Positions 35,029-44,121 of a DNA stretch of 64,000 nucleotides are shown piece by piece. The stretch covers positions 62,001 through 126,000 of the forward strand of contig NZ_FRBD01000010.1 in the NCBI RefSeq assembly GCF_900142525.1, written 5' to 3'. A program made the position numbers and the translations under genes. The first letter of the stretch is position 1. Each line of letters begins with the position of its first letter. Source of the DNA: Xylanibacter ruminicola. GTDB taxonomy: Bacteria; Bacteroidota; Bacteroidia; Bacteroidales; Bacteroidaceae. The notes under the pieces were generated by a model. The model made no database searches. It was not told the origin of the DNA and was given only the letters and a program-made list of their open reading frames with translations.

Positions 35029-35574
35029 ATGGTCAGTCAAATCGTTGAGCGCATACGGCAGAGAGACCAAAGGGCGATGAGCCAGCTCTATCAGATGTAC
35101 GTCGGAGAGCTAACATCGGTCTGCTATCGTTATATCCCTAACGCTGACGATGCCAAGGATGTTCTGCAGAACAGTTTTGTGAAGATATTCACATCTATTC
35201 CAACCCTTGAGTATCGAGGCGAGAAGCAGTTTAAAGGCTGGCTTGTAAGGATTGTGGCTAACGAGGCGCTCATGTTCTTGAGAAACAAAAAGAAACTGCT
35301 GTTTGTGGAACAGGATCAGATGGCCGACAACATAGAGGAAGACGGCACAGGCCCTGACACAGAGCAGATTTCGCCTGACGAGTTGCACCAACTGATTAGC
35401 GAATTGCCTGATGGATACAGAACGGTGTTGAACCTTTATGTGTTTGAAAACTACTCTCATCGGCAAATAGCCGAACTACTAGGTATCAAGGAGAGCACAT
35501 CAGCCTCTCAACTTTATTACGCCAAACAATGGCTTGCACGAAGAATTAAGGAATTAACGAGCGGGAAGGGATGA
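35029..35574 (+). CDS. ECF RNA polymerase sigma factor
   Basis: A 181-residue ECF sigma factor. Region 2 spans about residues 18-85 (LYQMYVGELTSVCYRYIPNA, DDAKDVLQNSFVKIF, GWLVRIVANEALMFLRNKKK); region 4 about 118-178 (LPDGYRTVLNLYVFENYSHR, QIAELLGIKESTSASQLYYA). Its stop overlaps the start of the next gene (ATGA), the usual sign of a sigma/anti-sigma pair. Confidence 0.93.
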   Translation: MVSQIVERIRQRDQRAMSQLYQMYVGELTSVCYRYIPNADDAKDVLQNSFVKIFTSIPTLEYRGEKQFKGWLVRIVANEALMFLRNKKKLLFVEQDQMADNIEEDGTGPDTEQISPDELHQLISELPDGYRTVLNLYVFENYSHRQIAELLGIKESTSASQLYYAKQWLARRIKELTSGKG

Positions 35575-36782
35575 AAGAGGATTGGACAAAACAAATGAAA
35601 CAGAAGCTTGAGGGGCATCAGATGACTCCTCCTGTAGGACTCTGGGAGGGCATCAGCAATCAGATGGGCCTCGATCCAGCTCCTGCAGCAAAACCAGCCA
35701 TCGTTCGCAGATGGTATTGGGCTGCTGCAGCTGTAGTCCTGGCTCTTGTTGGTTTCTTTGCTTTCTACAATTTCGATGAAGAACAACCAAAGCTGGAGGC
35801 AAATTATGATAAGCACGTTAATACGGAGAAACCTGCAACTCCTGCAGAGTCTGTAACACCAACTGAGCCAGAAACGCCAGTAGCAACAATGACTGTTGCC
35901 AAGCCAGTTGCTGCTGCCAAGCCTGTACTCTTGGCTATGGCTACTAAGCAGGCATCCATTGATGAGACAGAACCTCAGACTGTTATTGAAGAGCAGCCAG
36001 AAACCACTATAGAAGAGAAAACTGAGCCAAAGCAGGAAACTGCTTCAGAGTTGCAGGCTACAACAGCAGAGTCGCAAGTTACTAAGAAGACTTATCTGCC
36101 TGATGTTGTTGAGCCAACGACAACTGCCTCAAACTCAGAACAATCAAGTAAATGGACCATCGGACTTGCTGGCTCTAACGGACTATTGCTTGCTGCCAAT
36201 AGTTATGCGAATTCAATGAATGTTCAGGCGCTATACAATGATGTCAGTCCTGCAAAATACTATACAAACAGTTTTTGCGATCTGGCCCAGGCATATACAT
36301 ATACTGATGTGGAGTCTAAGCATCATATCCCATTGCGCTTGGGCATCTCGTTGCAGTATCAACTCAACAAACGCCTTGCTCTGCTTAGTGGTATCAGTTA
36401 TACTTACATGGAGTCAGAGTTCAGTTATCCACAATACAGTTATCTCGACTTCAGTCAGCAATTGAGTTATCTTGGTATTCCAGTTGGCCTCTCGTGGAAG
36501 GTGTGGGCATCAGAACAATTCAATATCTATCTGGTTGGAAGCACTTTACTCGAGAAGTGTGTCAAGGCGAATATTTCTGAGGGTGAGATTAATACTCGTC
36601 CTTGGCAGTTGTCAGTCAATGCAGCTGCTGGTGCAGAGTATAACTTCTCGCGTCATTTTGGTGTTTATCTTGAGCCATCGTTGGGTTATTACTTCGATGA
36701 TGGCAGCAGTCTGGAGCATTATTACAAAGAGCATCCGCTTGCTCCATCGCTGCAGTTTGGAGTCAGATTACATCTGAAATGA
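35571..36782 (+). CDS. Anti-sigma-like protein with inner-membrane helix and outer-membrane barrel (Dma-like)
   Basis: 403 residues in four parts: a 45-residue cytoplasmic segment (MKEDWTKQMKQKLEGHQMTP then PVGLWEGISNQMG) that likely binds the sigma factor; one membrane helix at about 49-68 (YWAAAAVVLALVGFFAFYNF); a long Glu/Thr/Pro/Ala-rich periplasmic linker (about 70-190); and a barrel-like domain from about 193 to the end. This matches the dual membrane-spanning anti-sigma factors described in Bacteroides, which link outer-membrane state to a cytoplasmic sigma factor. Here the assignment rests on layout and on the ATGA overlap with the sigma gene. Confidence 0.82.
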   Translation: MKEDWTKQMKQKLEGHQMTPPVGLWEGISNQMGLDPAPAAKPAIVRRWYWAAAAVVLALVGFFAFYNFDEEQPKLEANYDKHVNTEKPATPAESVTPTEPETPVATMTVAKPVAAAKPVLLAMATKQASIDETEPQTVIEEQPETTIEEKTEPKQETASELQATTAESQVTKKTYLPDVVEPTTTASNSEQSSKWTIGLAGSNGLLLAANSYANSMNVQALYNDVSPAKYYTNSFCDLAQAYTYTDVESKHHIPLRLGISLQYQLNKRLALLSGISYTYMESEFSYPQYSYLDFSQQLSYLGIPVGLSWKVWASEQFNIYLVGSTLLEKCVKANISEGEINTRPWQLSVNAAAGAEYNFSRHFGVYLEPSLGYYFDDGSSLEHYYKEHPLAPSLQFGVRLHLK

Positions 36783-36822
36783 AAAAAAATCGTAAAATAT
36801 TCCCACGTTACAAGGGAATTGC

Positions 36823-36830
36823 GTAATTTT
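36823..36830 (+). promoter_or_regulatory. -7 element of the GH3-type adenylase operon
   Basis: TAATTTTG followed by CAGGC, 26 bp before the start codon. Confidence 0.55.
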
Positions 36831-36856
36831 GCAGGCAAATTACGCAATCAAAGAAA

Positions 36857-38350
36857 ATGAGTATCACTAAGATAGTAAGAAAAGTGTTTGAGCCCAGACA
36901 AAGGGAGCTGGAAAAACACTTCAATCAAGGCAAAGCTCTGCAAGAGGCTGTGCTGGGCCGACTCATTGCTGAGGCTAAGGATACGGAATACGGAAGGAAT
37001 CATGCCTTTGCATCTATCAAGGGCTACGATGACTTCATAAAGCATAACCCCGTTAATACCTACGAAGAACTTAAAGGTGCTATCGACCGCATGCGTCATG
37101 GCGAAACAGATGTTCTGTGGCCAGGTCGTGTGAAATGGTATGCCAAATCATCAGGAACCACCAACGATAAGTCGAAGTTCATACCTGTAAGCAAAGAGGG
37201 CTTGAAGAATATTCACTATCGTGGCGGATTCGATGCTGTGGCCATGTATCTACAGAACAACCCCAAGTCGAGAATGTTCGATGGCAGAGGATTGATTCTT
37301 GGTGGTAGTCATGCACCAAACTATAATTTGAAGGATTCGTTGGTTGGCGATCTGAGTGCTATTCTGATTGAGAATATCAATCCACTGGCCAATCTGGTGC
37401 GAGTACCTAAGAAGCAGACGGCATTGCTGAGCGATTTCGAAATCAAGAGAGACCGCATAGCTCGCGAGGCCATGAACAAGAACGTCACCAACATCTCTGG
37501 TGTGCCATCATGGATGCTCTCAGTACTTAGCCGTATGATGGAGATTACTGGTAAGACGCATCTCGAGGAGGTTTGGCCTAACATAGAGGTATTCTTCCAC
37601 GGCGGTGTGGCCTTTACCCCATATCGCAAGCAGTACGAGCAACTCATCACCTCGCCCAACATGCACTATATGGAGACATATAATGCCAGCGAGGGATTCT
37701 TCGGACTCCAGAACGATCCATCAGACAAGTCGATGCTCTTGATGCTCGATTACGATGTGTTCTATGAGTTTATTCCTATGGATGGTGGCGATCCTGTACC
37801 CCTTTGGGGCGTAGAAACGGGTAAGAACTACGCTATGGTCATCACCACAAGCTGCGGATTATGGCGTTATGAGATTGGCGATACCGTTCAGTTCACCTCA
37901 ACCAATCCGTATAAGTTCATCATTTCTGGTCGTACCAAGCATTTCATTAACGCCTTTGGCGAAGAGCTGATTGTGGATAATGCTGAGAAGGGATTGGCTT
38001 ACGCTTGCGAACAGACAGGAGCAGAAGTGTCTGAATATACTGCAGCTCCTGTGTTTATGGATCAGAACGCCAAGTGCCGCCATCAATGGCTCATCGAGTT
38101 TAAGAAGCGCCCACAGGATTTGCAGTTGTTCAGCGATTTGCTCGACAAGCATCTGCAGGAAATCAATAGTGATTACGAAGCTAAGCGCTATAAGGACATC
38201 ACTCTGCAGCATCTGGAAATAGTTGAGGCAAGAGAGAACCTGTTTAACGATTGGCTCAAGCTGAAGGGAAAGTTGGGTGGTCAGCACAAGGTGCCTCGCC
38301 TGAGTAACTCTCGCGAACATATAGAACAATTATTGAAGCTCAACGCATGA
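36857..38350 (+). CDS. GH3 auxin-responsive-type acyl-adenylating protein
   Basis: 497 residues related to plant GH3 acyl-acid amido synthetases. AKSSGTTNDKSKFIPVS is the ATP-binding P-loop-like motif, YNASEGFFGLQ the second motif, and GLWRYEIGDTVQF with SGRTKHFINAFGEEL the third, as in ANL-type adenylating enzymes. Such proteins are widespread and conserved in Bacteroidota but their acyl substrate and acceptor are unknown. The stop overlaps the next gene by four bases; the three-gene unit runs to 41108. Confidence 0.88.
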   Translation: MSITKIVRKVFEPRQRELEKHFNQGKALQEAVLGRLIAEAKDTEYGRNHAFASIKGYDDFIKHNPVNTYEELKGAIDRMRHGETDVLWPGRVKWYAKSSGTTNDKSKFIPVSKEGLKNIHYRGGFDAVAMYLQNNPKSRMFDGRGLILGGSHAPNYNLKDSLVGDLSAILIENINPLANLVRVPKKQTALLSDFEIKRDRIAREAMNKNVTNISGVPSWMLSVLSRMMEITGKTHLEEVWPNIEVFFHGGVAFTPYRKQYEQLITSPNMHYMETYNASEGFFGLQNDPSDKSMLLMLDYDVFYEFIPMDGGDPVPLWGVETGKNYAMVITTSCGLWRYEIGDTVQFTSTNPYKFIISGRTKHFINAFGEELIVDNAEKGLAYACEQTGAEVSEYTAAPVFMDQNAKCRHQWLIEFKKRPQDLQLFSDLLDKHLQEINSDYEAKRYKDITLQHLEIVEARENLFNDWLKLKGKLGGQHKVPRLSNSREHIEQLLKLNA

Positions 38351-40296
38351 AGAAACTCCTATATATCTTCTGCATAGCATTGGCTATGGTTGGTTGCGCC
38401 CGTATGGGACAGCCTGATGGCGGATGGTACGATGATGATCCGCCAAAGGTTATCGGTTGTACACCAGCAGATCAGGCCACCAATGTTACAGCCAAGAAGA
38501 TTACCATCCTTTTCGATGAGTATATTAAGCTTACCGATGCCACCAATAAGGTCATCGTGTCTCCACCACAACTCGAAGTGCCCGATATTAAGGCAACAGG
38601 AAAGAAGATTGTGGTTGAGTTGCAGGATTCATTGGTAGCAAACACCACATATACCATCGACTTCAGCGATGCTATCAGCGATAACAACGAGAATAATCCC
38701 ATGGGTAGCTATACCTATAGTTTCTCTACTGGCGAGCAGATTGATACCTTCGAGGTTTCAGGCTATGTGCTCGATGCCAGCAATCTCGAACCTATCAAGG
38801 GCATCATGGTTGGTCTTTATAACGATCTGGCTGATTCGGCCTTTAAGACCAAACCAATGCTCCGAGTTTCTCGTACTGACGGTAGCGGACATTTTGTGGT
38901 TAAAGGTGTGGCTCCTGGCACTTATCGTGCTTATGCGCTGCAGGATGCCGATGGCGATTTCCGCTTCTCGCAGAAGAGCGAGATGATAGGTTTCAATCAA
39001 CAGATATTTGAGCCTAGTTCAAAGCCTGATTTTCGTACAGATACCATCTGGCGCGATTCCCTGCATATCGATGGCTTGATAAGGGTGCCTTATACTCACT
39101 TCCTGCCAGATGACATCACTCTGTTGGCATTCACACATGTTCAGACAGATCGTTTCCTCATCAAGACAGAACGTGTTGAGGCTAATAAGTTCTCGATGTA
39201 TTTTACTTACGGGCATCCTGAACTGCCCGTCATCAAGGGGCTGAACTTTAATAGCGATGATGCCTTTGTTGTTGAGGCCAACGAGAAGCAGGATACCATC
39301 CACTATTGGCTTCGCGATACAGCGCTGGTTAATCAAGACACACTGCGAATGGAAATCAGCTACCAGATGACAGATACTGCTGGTGTACTGGTAAATATGA
39401 CAGACACTATCGAAGGCTTGGCAAAGGTCCCGTTCGAAAAGCGCCAGAAAGAGCTTAACAAGGAACTGGAGAAGTGGCGCAAGGAAGTGGATAAAAAGAT
39501 AAAGCGTGGCGAAGAGGTTGATACTGTCTGGCGCGAGAAACCTTTGGAACCCAAGTACGACGTTCCATCATCAATGGATCCAGACAAGATTGCCAGAATA
39601 GAGATGCCAACCCCATTGCAGCATTGCGATACAGCAGGAGTTCATCTGTATTCTATGATCGACTCTGTTTGGTACGAGTCTTCATGTCAATTGGTGCCCG
39701 TGCCCAACAAAATCCGCAACTATGAGATTCTAGCTGAATGGCGCCCTGGCATCGAGTATAGCCTGGAGATTGACTCTGCTGCCTTTATCGATATCTACGG
39801 CAAGGTTTCTAATGCATATAAGCAAGGTATAAAGGTTAAGTCCGAAGACGAGTATAGCACGCTGAAACTAAACATCGCTGGTGTTGAAGATTCGGCTATG
39901 GTGGTTCAGTTGCTGAATGGCTCTGGCAAGATGGTCAAGCAGTCTCTGGTTAAGAAGCATGTGGCCGAATTCAAATACATAAAGCCTGACAAGTATTACG
40001 TCAGTGCCTTTATCGATAGTAATGGTAATGGTGTTTGGGATACAGGCGATTACGCTGAAGGTCGCCAAGCCGAGGCTGTGTATTATTATCCTCGTGAGAT
40101 AGAGTGCAAGGCCAAGTGGGATGTATCCCAGAGCTGGAATGTTACAGCTACTCCCATCTACAAGCAAAAGCCTGGAAAGATTACCAAGCAGAAGCCCGAT
40201 ACAGTCAAGAAACTTAAGAACAGAAATGCAGAACGAGCCCGCCAGCTGGGTATTGAATACCTTAAAGGCAAGGGCATTAACATAGATAACAAGTAA
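38347..40296 (+). CDS. Lipoprotein with N-terminal bacterial Ig-like domain
   Basis: 649 residues; signal with lipobox (IFCIALAMVGC, Cys17). Residues about 30-135 form an Ig-like (Big_5/SbsA type) domain: PPKVIGCTPADQATNVTAKK, ITILFDEYIKL, NTTYTIDFSDAISDNNENNP. Around 140-220 is a carboxypeptidase-regulatory-like domain (VSGYVLDASNLEPIKGIMVG, APGTYRAYALQDADGD). The rest is beta-rich with a charged region near 350-410 and ends in a lysine-rich tail. Probably an envelope protein; exact role unknown. Confidence 0.85.
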   Translation: MKKLLYIFCIALAMVGCARMGQPDGGWYDDDPPKVIGCTPADQATNVTAKKITILFDEYIKLTDATNKVIVSPPQLEVPDIKATGKKIVVELQDSLVANTTYTIDFSDAISDNNENNPMGSYTYSFSTGEQIDTFEVSGYVLDASNLEPIKGIMVGLYNDLADSAFKTKPMLRVSRTDGSGHFVVKGVAPGTYRAYALQDADGDFRFSQKSEMIGFNQQIFEPSSKPDFRTDTIWRDSLHIDGLIRVPYTHFLPDDITLLAFTHVQTDRFLIKTERVEANKFSMYFTYGHPELPVIKGLNFNSDDAFVVEANEKQDTIHYWLRDTALVNQDTLRMEISYQMTDTAGVLVNMTDTIEGLAKVPFEKRQKELNKELEKWRKEVDKKIKRGEEVDTVWREKPLEPKYDVPSSMDPDKIARIEMPTPLQHCDTAGVHLYSMIDSVWYESSCQLVPVPNKIRNYEILAEWRPGIEYSLEIDSAAFIDIYGKVSNAYKQGIKVKSEDEYSTLKLNIAGVEDSAMVVQLLNGSGKMVKQSLVKKHVAEFKYIKPDKYYVSAFIDSNGNGVWDTGDYAEGRQAEAVYYYPREIECKAKWDVSQSWNVTATPIYKQKPGKITKQKPDTVKKLKNRNAERARQLGIEYLKGKGINIDNK

Positions 40297-40298
40297 TA

Positions 40299-41108
40299 AT
40301 GAAGAAGATACTTTTAACTCTCTGTATAGCTATGGGCATGAGCCTTACAGCCAATGCCCAATGTGGAATTGATAATACTGCCTTTAAAAGTGGCGAAAGT
40401 CTGGAATACGACCTTTACTTTAACTGGCAGTTTATATGGGTTAAGGTTGGTGTAGCACAGATGGACACCAAGATGGCTAAGTTCGAAGGCAAAGATGCCT
40501 GGAAGTCTTACCTGATTACTCGAGGCAATTCCAAACTTGATAGGTATTTCACCATGCGCGATACACTGCTGTCGTATTGCAATCCCGACCTCTCGCCACT
40601 CTATTTCCGCAAGGGCGCCAGAGAGGGTAGCAGTTACTATGTAGACGAGCTGTGGTATAGTTATCCGGGTGGAAACTGTCAGCTCAAGAAACATCGTATC
40701 ACCTCTCATGGTGAGCACCTTTGGCAGACGAGCACCTATCGTAGTTGTATCTATGATATGATGTCTATCTTCCTTCGTGCTCGCAACTTCGATGCTTCTA
40801 AGCTCAAGAAGGGGCAAACTATCGCTATGCCAATTAGTGATGCCCGTAGCCTTTCAAATTCGTGGCTGGAGTATCGTGGTAAAGAAAACTTCAAGATGAA
40901 TGGAACCAAGGAGAAGTTCCGTTGCCTGGTGATGTCGTTCTACGAGCGCGAAAATGGTAAGAGTCATGAGCTTATCCGCTTCTACATTACCGACGATCAG
41001 AATCATATACCAGTACGCCTCGACATGTTCCTCTCGTTTGGAAGTGCCAAGGCCTATCTGAAGAACTATAAGGGCATCAGAAGTCCTATGACCTCAAAAC
41101 TCAATTAA
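40299..41108 (+). CDS. DUF3108 family exported protein
   Basis: 269 residues, signal peptide MKKILLTLCIAMGMSLTANA, then AFKSGESLEYDLYFNWQFIW and VKVGVAQMDTKM, the DUF3108 opening, and YDMMSIFLRARNFD. It is a beta-rich periplasmic or envelope protein of unknown function. It starts two bases after the Ig-like lipoprotein, so both are made from one message. Confidence 0.88.
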   Translation: MKKILLTLCIAMGMSLTANAQCGIDNTAFKSGESLEYDLYFNWQFIWVKVGVAQMDTKMAKFEGKDAWKSYLITRGNSKLDRYFTMRDTLLSYCNPDLSPLYFRKGAREGSSYYVDELWYSYPGGNCQLKKHRITSHGEHLWQTSTYRSCIYDMMSIFLRARNFDASKLKKGQTIAMPISDARSLSNSWLEYRGKENFKMNGTKEKFRCLVMSFYERENGKSHELIRFYITDDQNHIPVRLDMFLSFGSAKAYLKNYKGIRSPMTSKLN

Positions 41109-41110
41109 AT

Positions 41111-41143
41111 AATAAAGCCACAGATTTTGTCTGTGGCTTTATT
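41111..41143. terminator. Bidirectional terminator between DUF3108 and phosphatase genes
   Basis: AATAAAGCCACAGA, loop TTTTG, TCTGTGGCTTTATT: a perfect 14-bp stem with A- and T-rich flanks in a 39-bp convergent gap. Confidence 0.88.
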
Positions 41144-41147
41144 GTGT

Positions 41148-42446
41148 TTATTTATCAGCCTCGAAAGCTGCAATCTTGTCTAGATAATACTTACGCAGGT
41201 CTTGCCAGTTGTAGTAAGGCCACTGGGTGGTTTTGATTGGCAGATAAGCCTCGCGCTCGTTCAGCAGAGCCTTTACTAGGATATCGCCTGTCTTACCTTT
41301 TTTAGGACGATAGAATATCAACTGGATGTTGCATCCCATTGGGAAGATGCGATAGTTGCGCCAATATTTGTCGAGCTCGTCGAGATTGTTAACAGCCATT
41401 CCGCAATTGTCAAGTTCGAGCAGGCATGCCAGAGGCATCACACACACCTCGTGGCCAAAGCGCAGCGTGGCTTGAGTCTGGGTCACGGTATCAGCTGTAG
41501 CTATGATGTTCTTCAGCAAGTTTAGCTGACTGAAAGGCATCTTTCCGCCTGAAACGGGCGATGCGCCATAATCGAGATACCAGCCAACGTTCTTAAGGCG
41601 CCACTGGTCGTAAACCTCCTCGTCGGTAAACAGCGAGAAGAGCTCCAAGTCAGTATCATGACTCTGCATATTGCAAGCCACGTGGAACAGCTGACGCATC
41701 AATGCTCCAGCCCCCACATTATTATATACGTACTGCTGGTCGTTAAAGAGTGTCTTCATCAGTCGCTCTGGGTGAGTCCATTTTACGGTATACTCTCTTT
41801 CTTCCTTACCGCCTTTCTTGCCCATCTTTTCTACTATTCCGTCCCAAGGCTGATTCAGATAGTACTGCAACGACTCGCTTACATCGTTGTGAATCTGGGC
41901 AGTAGGATTAGCGGCAGCCAACTCCTCGCACTCAGCAATCATCGACAGTATGCAGCGATTCACGGTAGTGCTACGCGCATCAATCTTCAGATTCTTCGTT
42001 TTGAATATCTCTGGAAAGTTCTTCGTCATGCGCTTACCAATGCCGTGATGCTGACGTTCGCCCACAGTTGTCAGGTCGCCTAGACGCTTGTTGGCTGTGG
42101 CATATATGGCTTCGATGGTAGCAAGTGTTTTTTCGCCCAGAGGGGTTAGCTTGCCTTGTTCCTTAGCAGCCTTTAGTGTGGCAATGGGTCTGGAATAGTT
42201 GCCATCGCTAATCAGCCAGCGCGAACCATGACGGCCGTAATGACTCATATAATAAGGTTCATAGTTCTTTGGAGCTGGTGTCAGCGGCTTATCCGTTAGC
42301 TGGCGATCATAGTCCAAATAGTTACTACCAGCCAAGAATCTGTTGGCCGCAATTTCATCTTTAGCTGAAGTCTCGAATACAGGCGCGTTCTGAGCCTGCA
42401 AAGTCATCGAAAAACCGATGGATAGAATTAATAGTTTTCGTTTCAT
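41148..42446 (-). CDS. Exported histidine-type acid phosphatase (MINPP/phytase-like)
   Basis: 432 residues, signal peptide MKRKLLILSIGFSMTLQA. The branch-2 histidine phosphatase motif RHGxR is SHYGRHGSRW (Arg72, His73) and the distal motif is HE in RFGHEVCVMPL, rather than HD; HE occurs in MINPP-type enzymes. It should hydrolyse inositol phosphates or other phosphomonoesters in the periplasm. It is related to the N-terminal half of 59646-62894 (shared YISHYGRHGSRWL-type and LQMIFYR elements). Confidence 0.88.
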   Translation of the reverse strand: MKRKLLILSIGFSMTLQAQNAPVFETSAKDEIAANRFLAGSNYLDYDRQLTDKPLTPAPKNYEPYYMSHYGRHGSRWLISDGNYSRPIATLKAAKEQGKLTPLGEKTLATIEAIYATANKRLGDLTTVGERQHHGIGKRMTKNFPEIFKTKNLKIDARSTTVNRCILSMIAECEELAAANPTAQIHNDVSESLQYYLNQPWDGIVEKMGKKGGKEEREYTVKWTHPERLMKTLFNDQQYVYNNVGAGALMRQLFHVACNMQSHDTDLELFSLFTDEEVYDQWRLKNVGWYLDYGASPVSGGKMPFSQLNLLKNIIATADTVTQTQATLRFGHEVCVMPLACLLELDNCGMAVNNLDELDKYWRNYRIFPMGCNIQLIFYRPKKGKTGDILVKALLNEREAYLPIKTTQWPYYNWQDLRKYYLDKIAAFEADK

Positions 42447-42474
42447 TTTTAACTGGAATTTTGATAATAATGTG

Positions 42475-42482
42475 CAAAGATA
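42475..42482 (-). promoter_or_regulatory. -7 element of the phosphatase gene
   Basis: Minus-strand TATCTTTG followed by CACAT, 29 bp before the ATG. Confidence 0.6.
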
Positions 42483-42548
42483 AGGTTTTTTTTTGAAACG
42501 GAGCTATTTCGTAGCAAAATAATTTGTGCCTTTACTAGATGCCATTCG

Positions 42549-42599
42549 TCAGCCTCCCTCGCTGAATGTTTGTCTGAGTCTCTCTTCGGTTATGGGCAT
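42549..42599 (-). pseudogene. 5' stump of a paralogue of the 44915 gene
   Basis: Encodes MPITEERLRQTFSEGG then a stop. The intact gene at 44915-45436 begins MAITEERLRQTFSEGG, and the DNA agrees over about 48 bases. All downstream coding sequence is gone. CCATTCGTCA, a core of the LytTR-type box, lies right at the break (42542-42551, plus strand). Confidence 0.8.
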
Positions 42600-42603
42600 A
42601 ATT

Positions 42604-43485
42604 TCATGACTTTAAGAAATTCTTCAGTTTCTCGTTGAACATATCAGGCTGTTCCATGTGGATGAAGTGTCCGCAAGTGGTCTGTTCAGTATAGTCGAGG
42701 TTGGGGTAGAGACGCTGCATTTTCTGCTTGTTGTCAGGATCAAGTCCGCTGTTCTGCGTGCAGATGACCATTACAGGCAGAGAGATTTGCGTATTGGGCC
42801 ACCATTTCTTCTCGACAAGGTGCTGCATCGTGCTCGAAGCCACATACTGGAGCGTCTCGGGCATCACAGACATGGCATAGTCGTTGATCTCCTGAGGCGT
42901 ATCCTTGCCTGCCAACGAGGATACAAAGCCTGTAATAACCTCACGACAGTTCTCGCCATCGAAGGCATGCCCGAATTGATTGACAGCCTCAACATATTCA
43001 GGCGTTTCTGTACCATCATAGAAACAATACACGCCATCGACATCCACCAAAGCGCCTTTGTGAGCTGTCGTCATCAGCGTCTGACGGCATACAGGCGTGC
43101 CGAGGCTATGACCAACAAAGATGGCATCTTGGATACGGTTTGCCTTCAGCACTTCATCAATGGCATGTGCAAAGAAGTCGAGCGTGTAGTCTACGTGCGG
43201 TTTATCGCTCTGTCCGTAGCCAGGCAGGTCGATGAACACGAGTTGCAGGTCTTTCTCATCACGGAATGCCTCGAACTGCTTCTCCCATGTATTCATGTCA
43301 CAGCCAAACCCGTGAACGAAACAGATGGTTTTAGCATCTGCTTGGCTATTCATTATCTTATAATGTACGCGAATACTGTCATCGATAGTGATGTATTCAG
43401 ACTTCAATTCACTAAGTATCTGTGGCTGGCTAGCACATCCTACCAGCAACAGCGCGAATAACAAATATAATACTGTTCTTTTCAT
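42604..43485 (-). CDS. Alpha/beta-hydrolase lipoprotein
   Basis: 293 residues from ATG 43485. The signal and lipobox (LFALLLVGC, Cys16) put it in the envelope. The alpha/beta-hydrolase core is clear: FVHGFGCDMNTWE (oxyanion), LPGYGQSDKP, the nucleophile elbow GHSLG (Ser about 133), a late Asp in LDPDN and catalytic His in CGHFIHMEQP. Substrate is unknown; esterase or lipase-like activity is likely. Last intact gene of a same-strand run that starts at promoter 45480. Confidence 0.9.
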   Translation of the reverse strand: MKRTVLYLLFALLLVGCASQPQILSELKSEYITIDDSIRVHYKIMNSQADAKTICFVHGFGCDMNTWEKQFEAFRDEKDLQLVFIDLPGYGQSDKPHVDYTLDFFAHAIDEVLKANRIQDAIFVGHSLGTPVCRQTLMTTAHKGALVDVDGVYCFYDGTETPEYVEAVNQFGHAFDGENCREVITGFVSSLAGKDTPQEINDYAMSVMPETLQYVASSTMQHLVEKKWWPNTQISLPVMVICTQNSGLDPDNKQKMQRLYPNLDYTEQTTCGHFIHMEQPDMFNEKLKNFLKS

Positions 43486-43506
43486 ACATTCTTTTCTTTT
43501 ATCCAA

Positions 43507-43674
43507 TTATCCAAGAACGCCATTTACGGCATCGTAAATTTCCATCCCTGTATCCCAAGGATTGAACGTCTGATAGTCCAAGCCTATCACTTCGCAGTCA
43601 GGGAATAGTGGCTTGTAGTACTCACTTTCCATTGCACTGCTGCCTTTGCCATGTATGTATAATATTGCGTTCAT
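43507..43674 (-). pseudogene. Truncated alpha/beta-hydrolase, N-terminal 55 residues
   Basis: MNAILYIHGKGSSAMESEYY, then KPLFPDCEVIGLDYQTFNPW DTG and a stop after NGVLG. This is the first strand, HG oxyanion loop and second strand of a small YqiA-like hydrolase; the nucleophile and acid/His parts are missing. Families of this kind are about 190 residues, so most of the gene has been lost. It lies between an intact hydrolase and the YjdF-like gene. Confidence 0.75.
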
Positions 43675-43685
43675 TCCTTGATAAT

Positions 43686-44102
43686 TTAATGTCCTCTATG
43701 CTTGTCTTTCTTTTTAGCCTGGCGCAGGTCGAACTGTCGTTGCTTTTCTGCCTCACGTTCAGCCTTTGAGTGTTGTTTCCGCTCGGTTTTGTTCTGCTCT
43801 TGTTGTAGCTTCAGAGCTTGTTGAGACTTAGTTCCGATGCCTTGTGATTGCATTTGCTTTTTAGCCTCGCGAAGTTGTCTCTTAGGATTAACCTTAGCTC
43901 TTTCTGATTCGGCAGAAACTTCAATAGCCTGACTGAATTGAAGGCGATGCCAGTTCTTATCCACGAACTCTATTACCTCCTTTTCCGTTGGTTCTGCTCC
44001 GAACGTCACCTTACAGGCACGCAGCCCCTGCTGGTCGATCATCTCGAACAGTCCAATCCAGAAAGGATCTTCAAACAGAACAGTCAGCGAACCAGTGGTC
44101 AT
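43686..44102 (-). CDS. YjdF family (DUF2992) protein
   Basis: 138 residues from ATG 44102. GSLTVLFEDPFWIGLFEMID and RACKVTFGAEPTEKEVIEFV match YjdF, followed by a highly charged Lys/Gln/Arg helical tail (QLREAKKQMQSQGIGTKSQQ, RQAKKKDKHRGH). Function is unknown; in Firmicutes the gene is controlled by an aromatic-compound riboswitch. None is seen here, as it lies inside an operon. Confidence 0.88.
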   Translation of the reverse strand: MTTGSLTVLFEDPFWIGLFEMIDQQGLRACKVTFGAEPTEKEVIEFVDKNWHRLQFSQAIEVSAESERAKVNPKRQLREAKKQMQSQGIGTKSQQALKLQQEQNKTERKQHSKAEREAEKQRQFDLRQAKKKDKHRGH

Positions 44103-44121
44103 AATCACTCTCAGTTACTTG

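Noticed and set aside
42658..43461. 267-codon open frame on the plus strand
   Set aside because: It mirrors the alpha/beta-hydrolase lipoprotein gene, which has clear motifs; the mirror frame has none.
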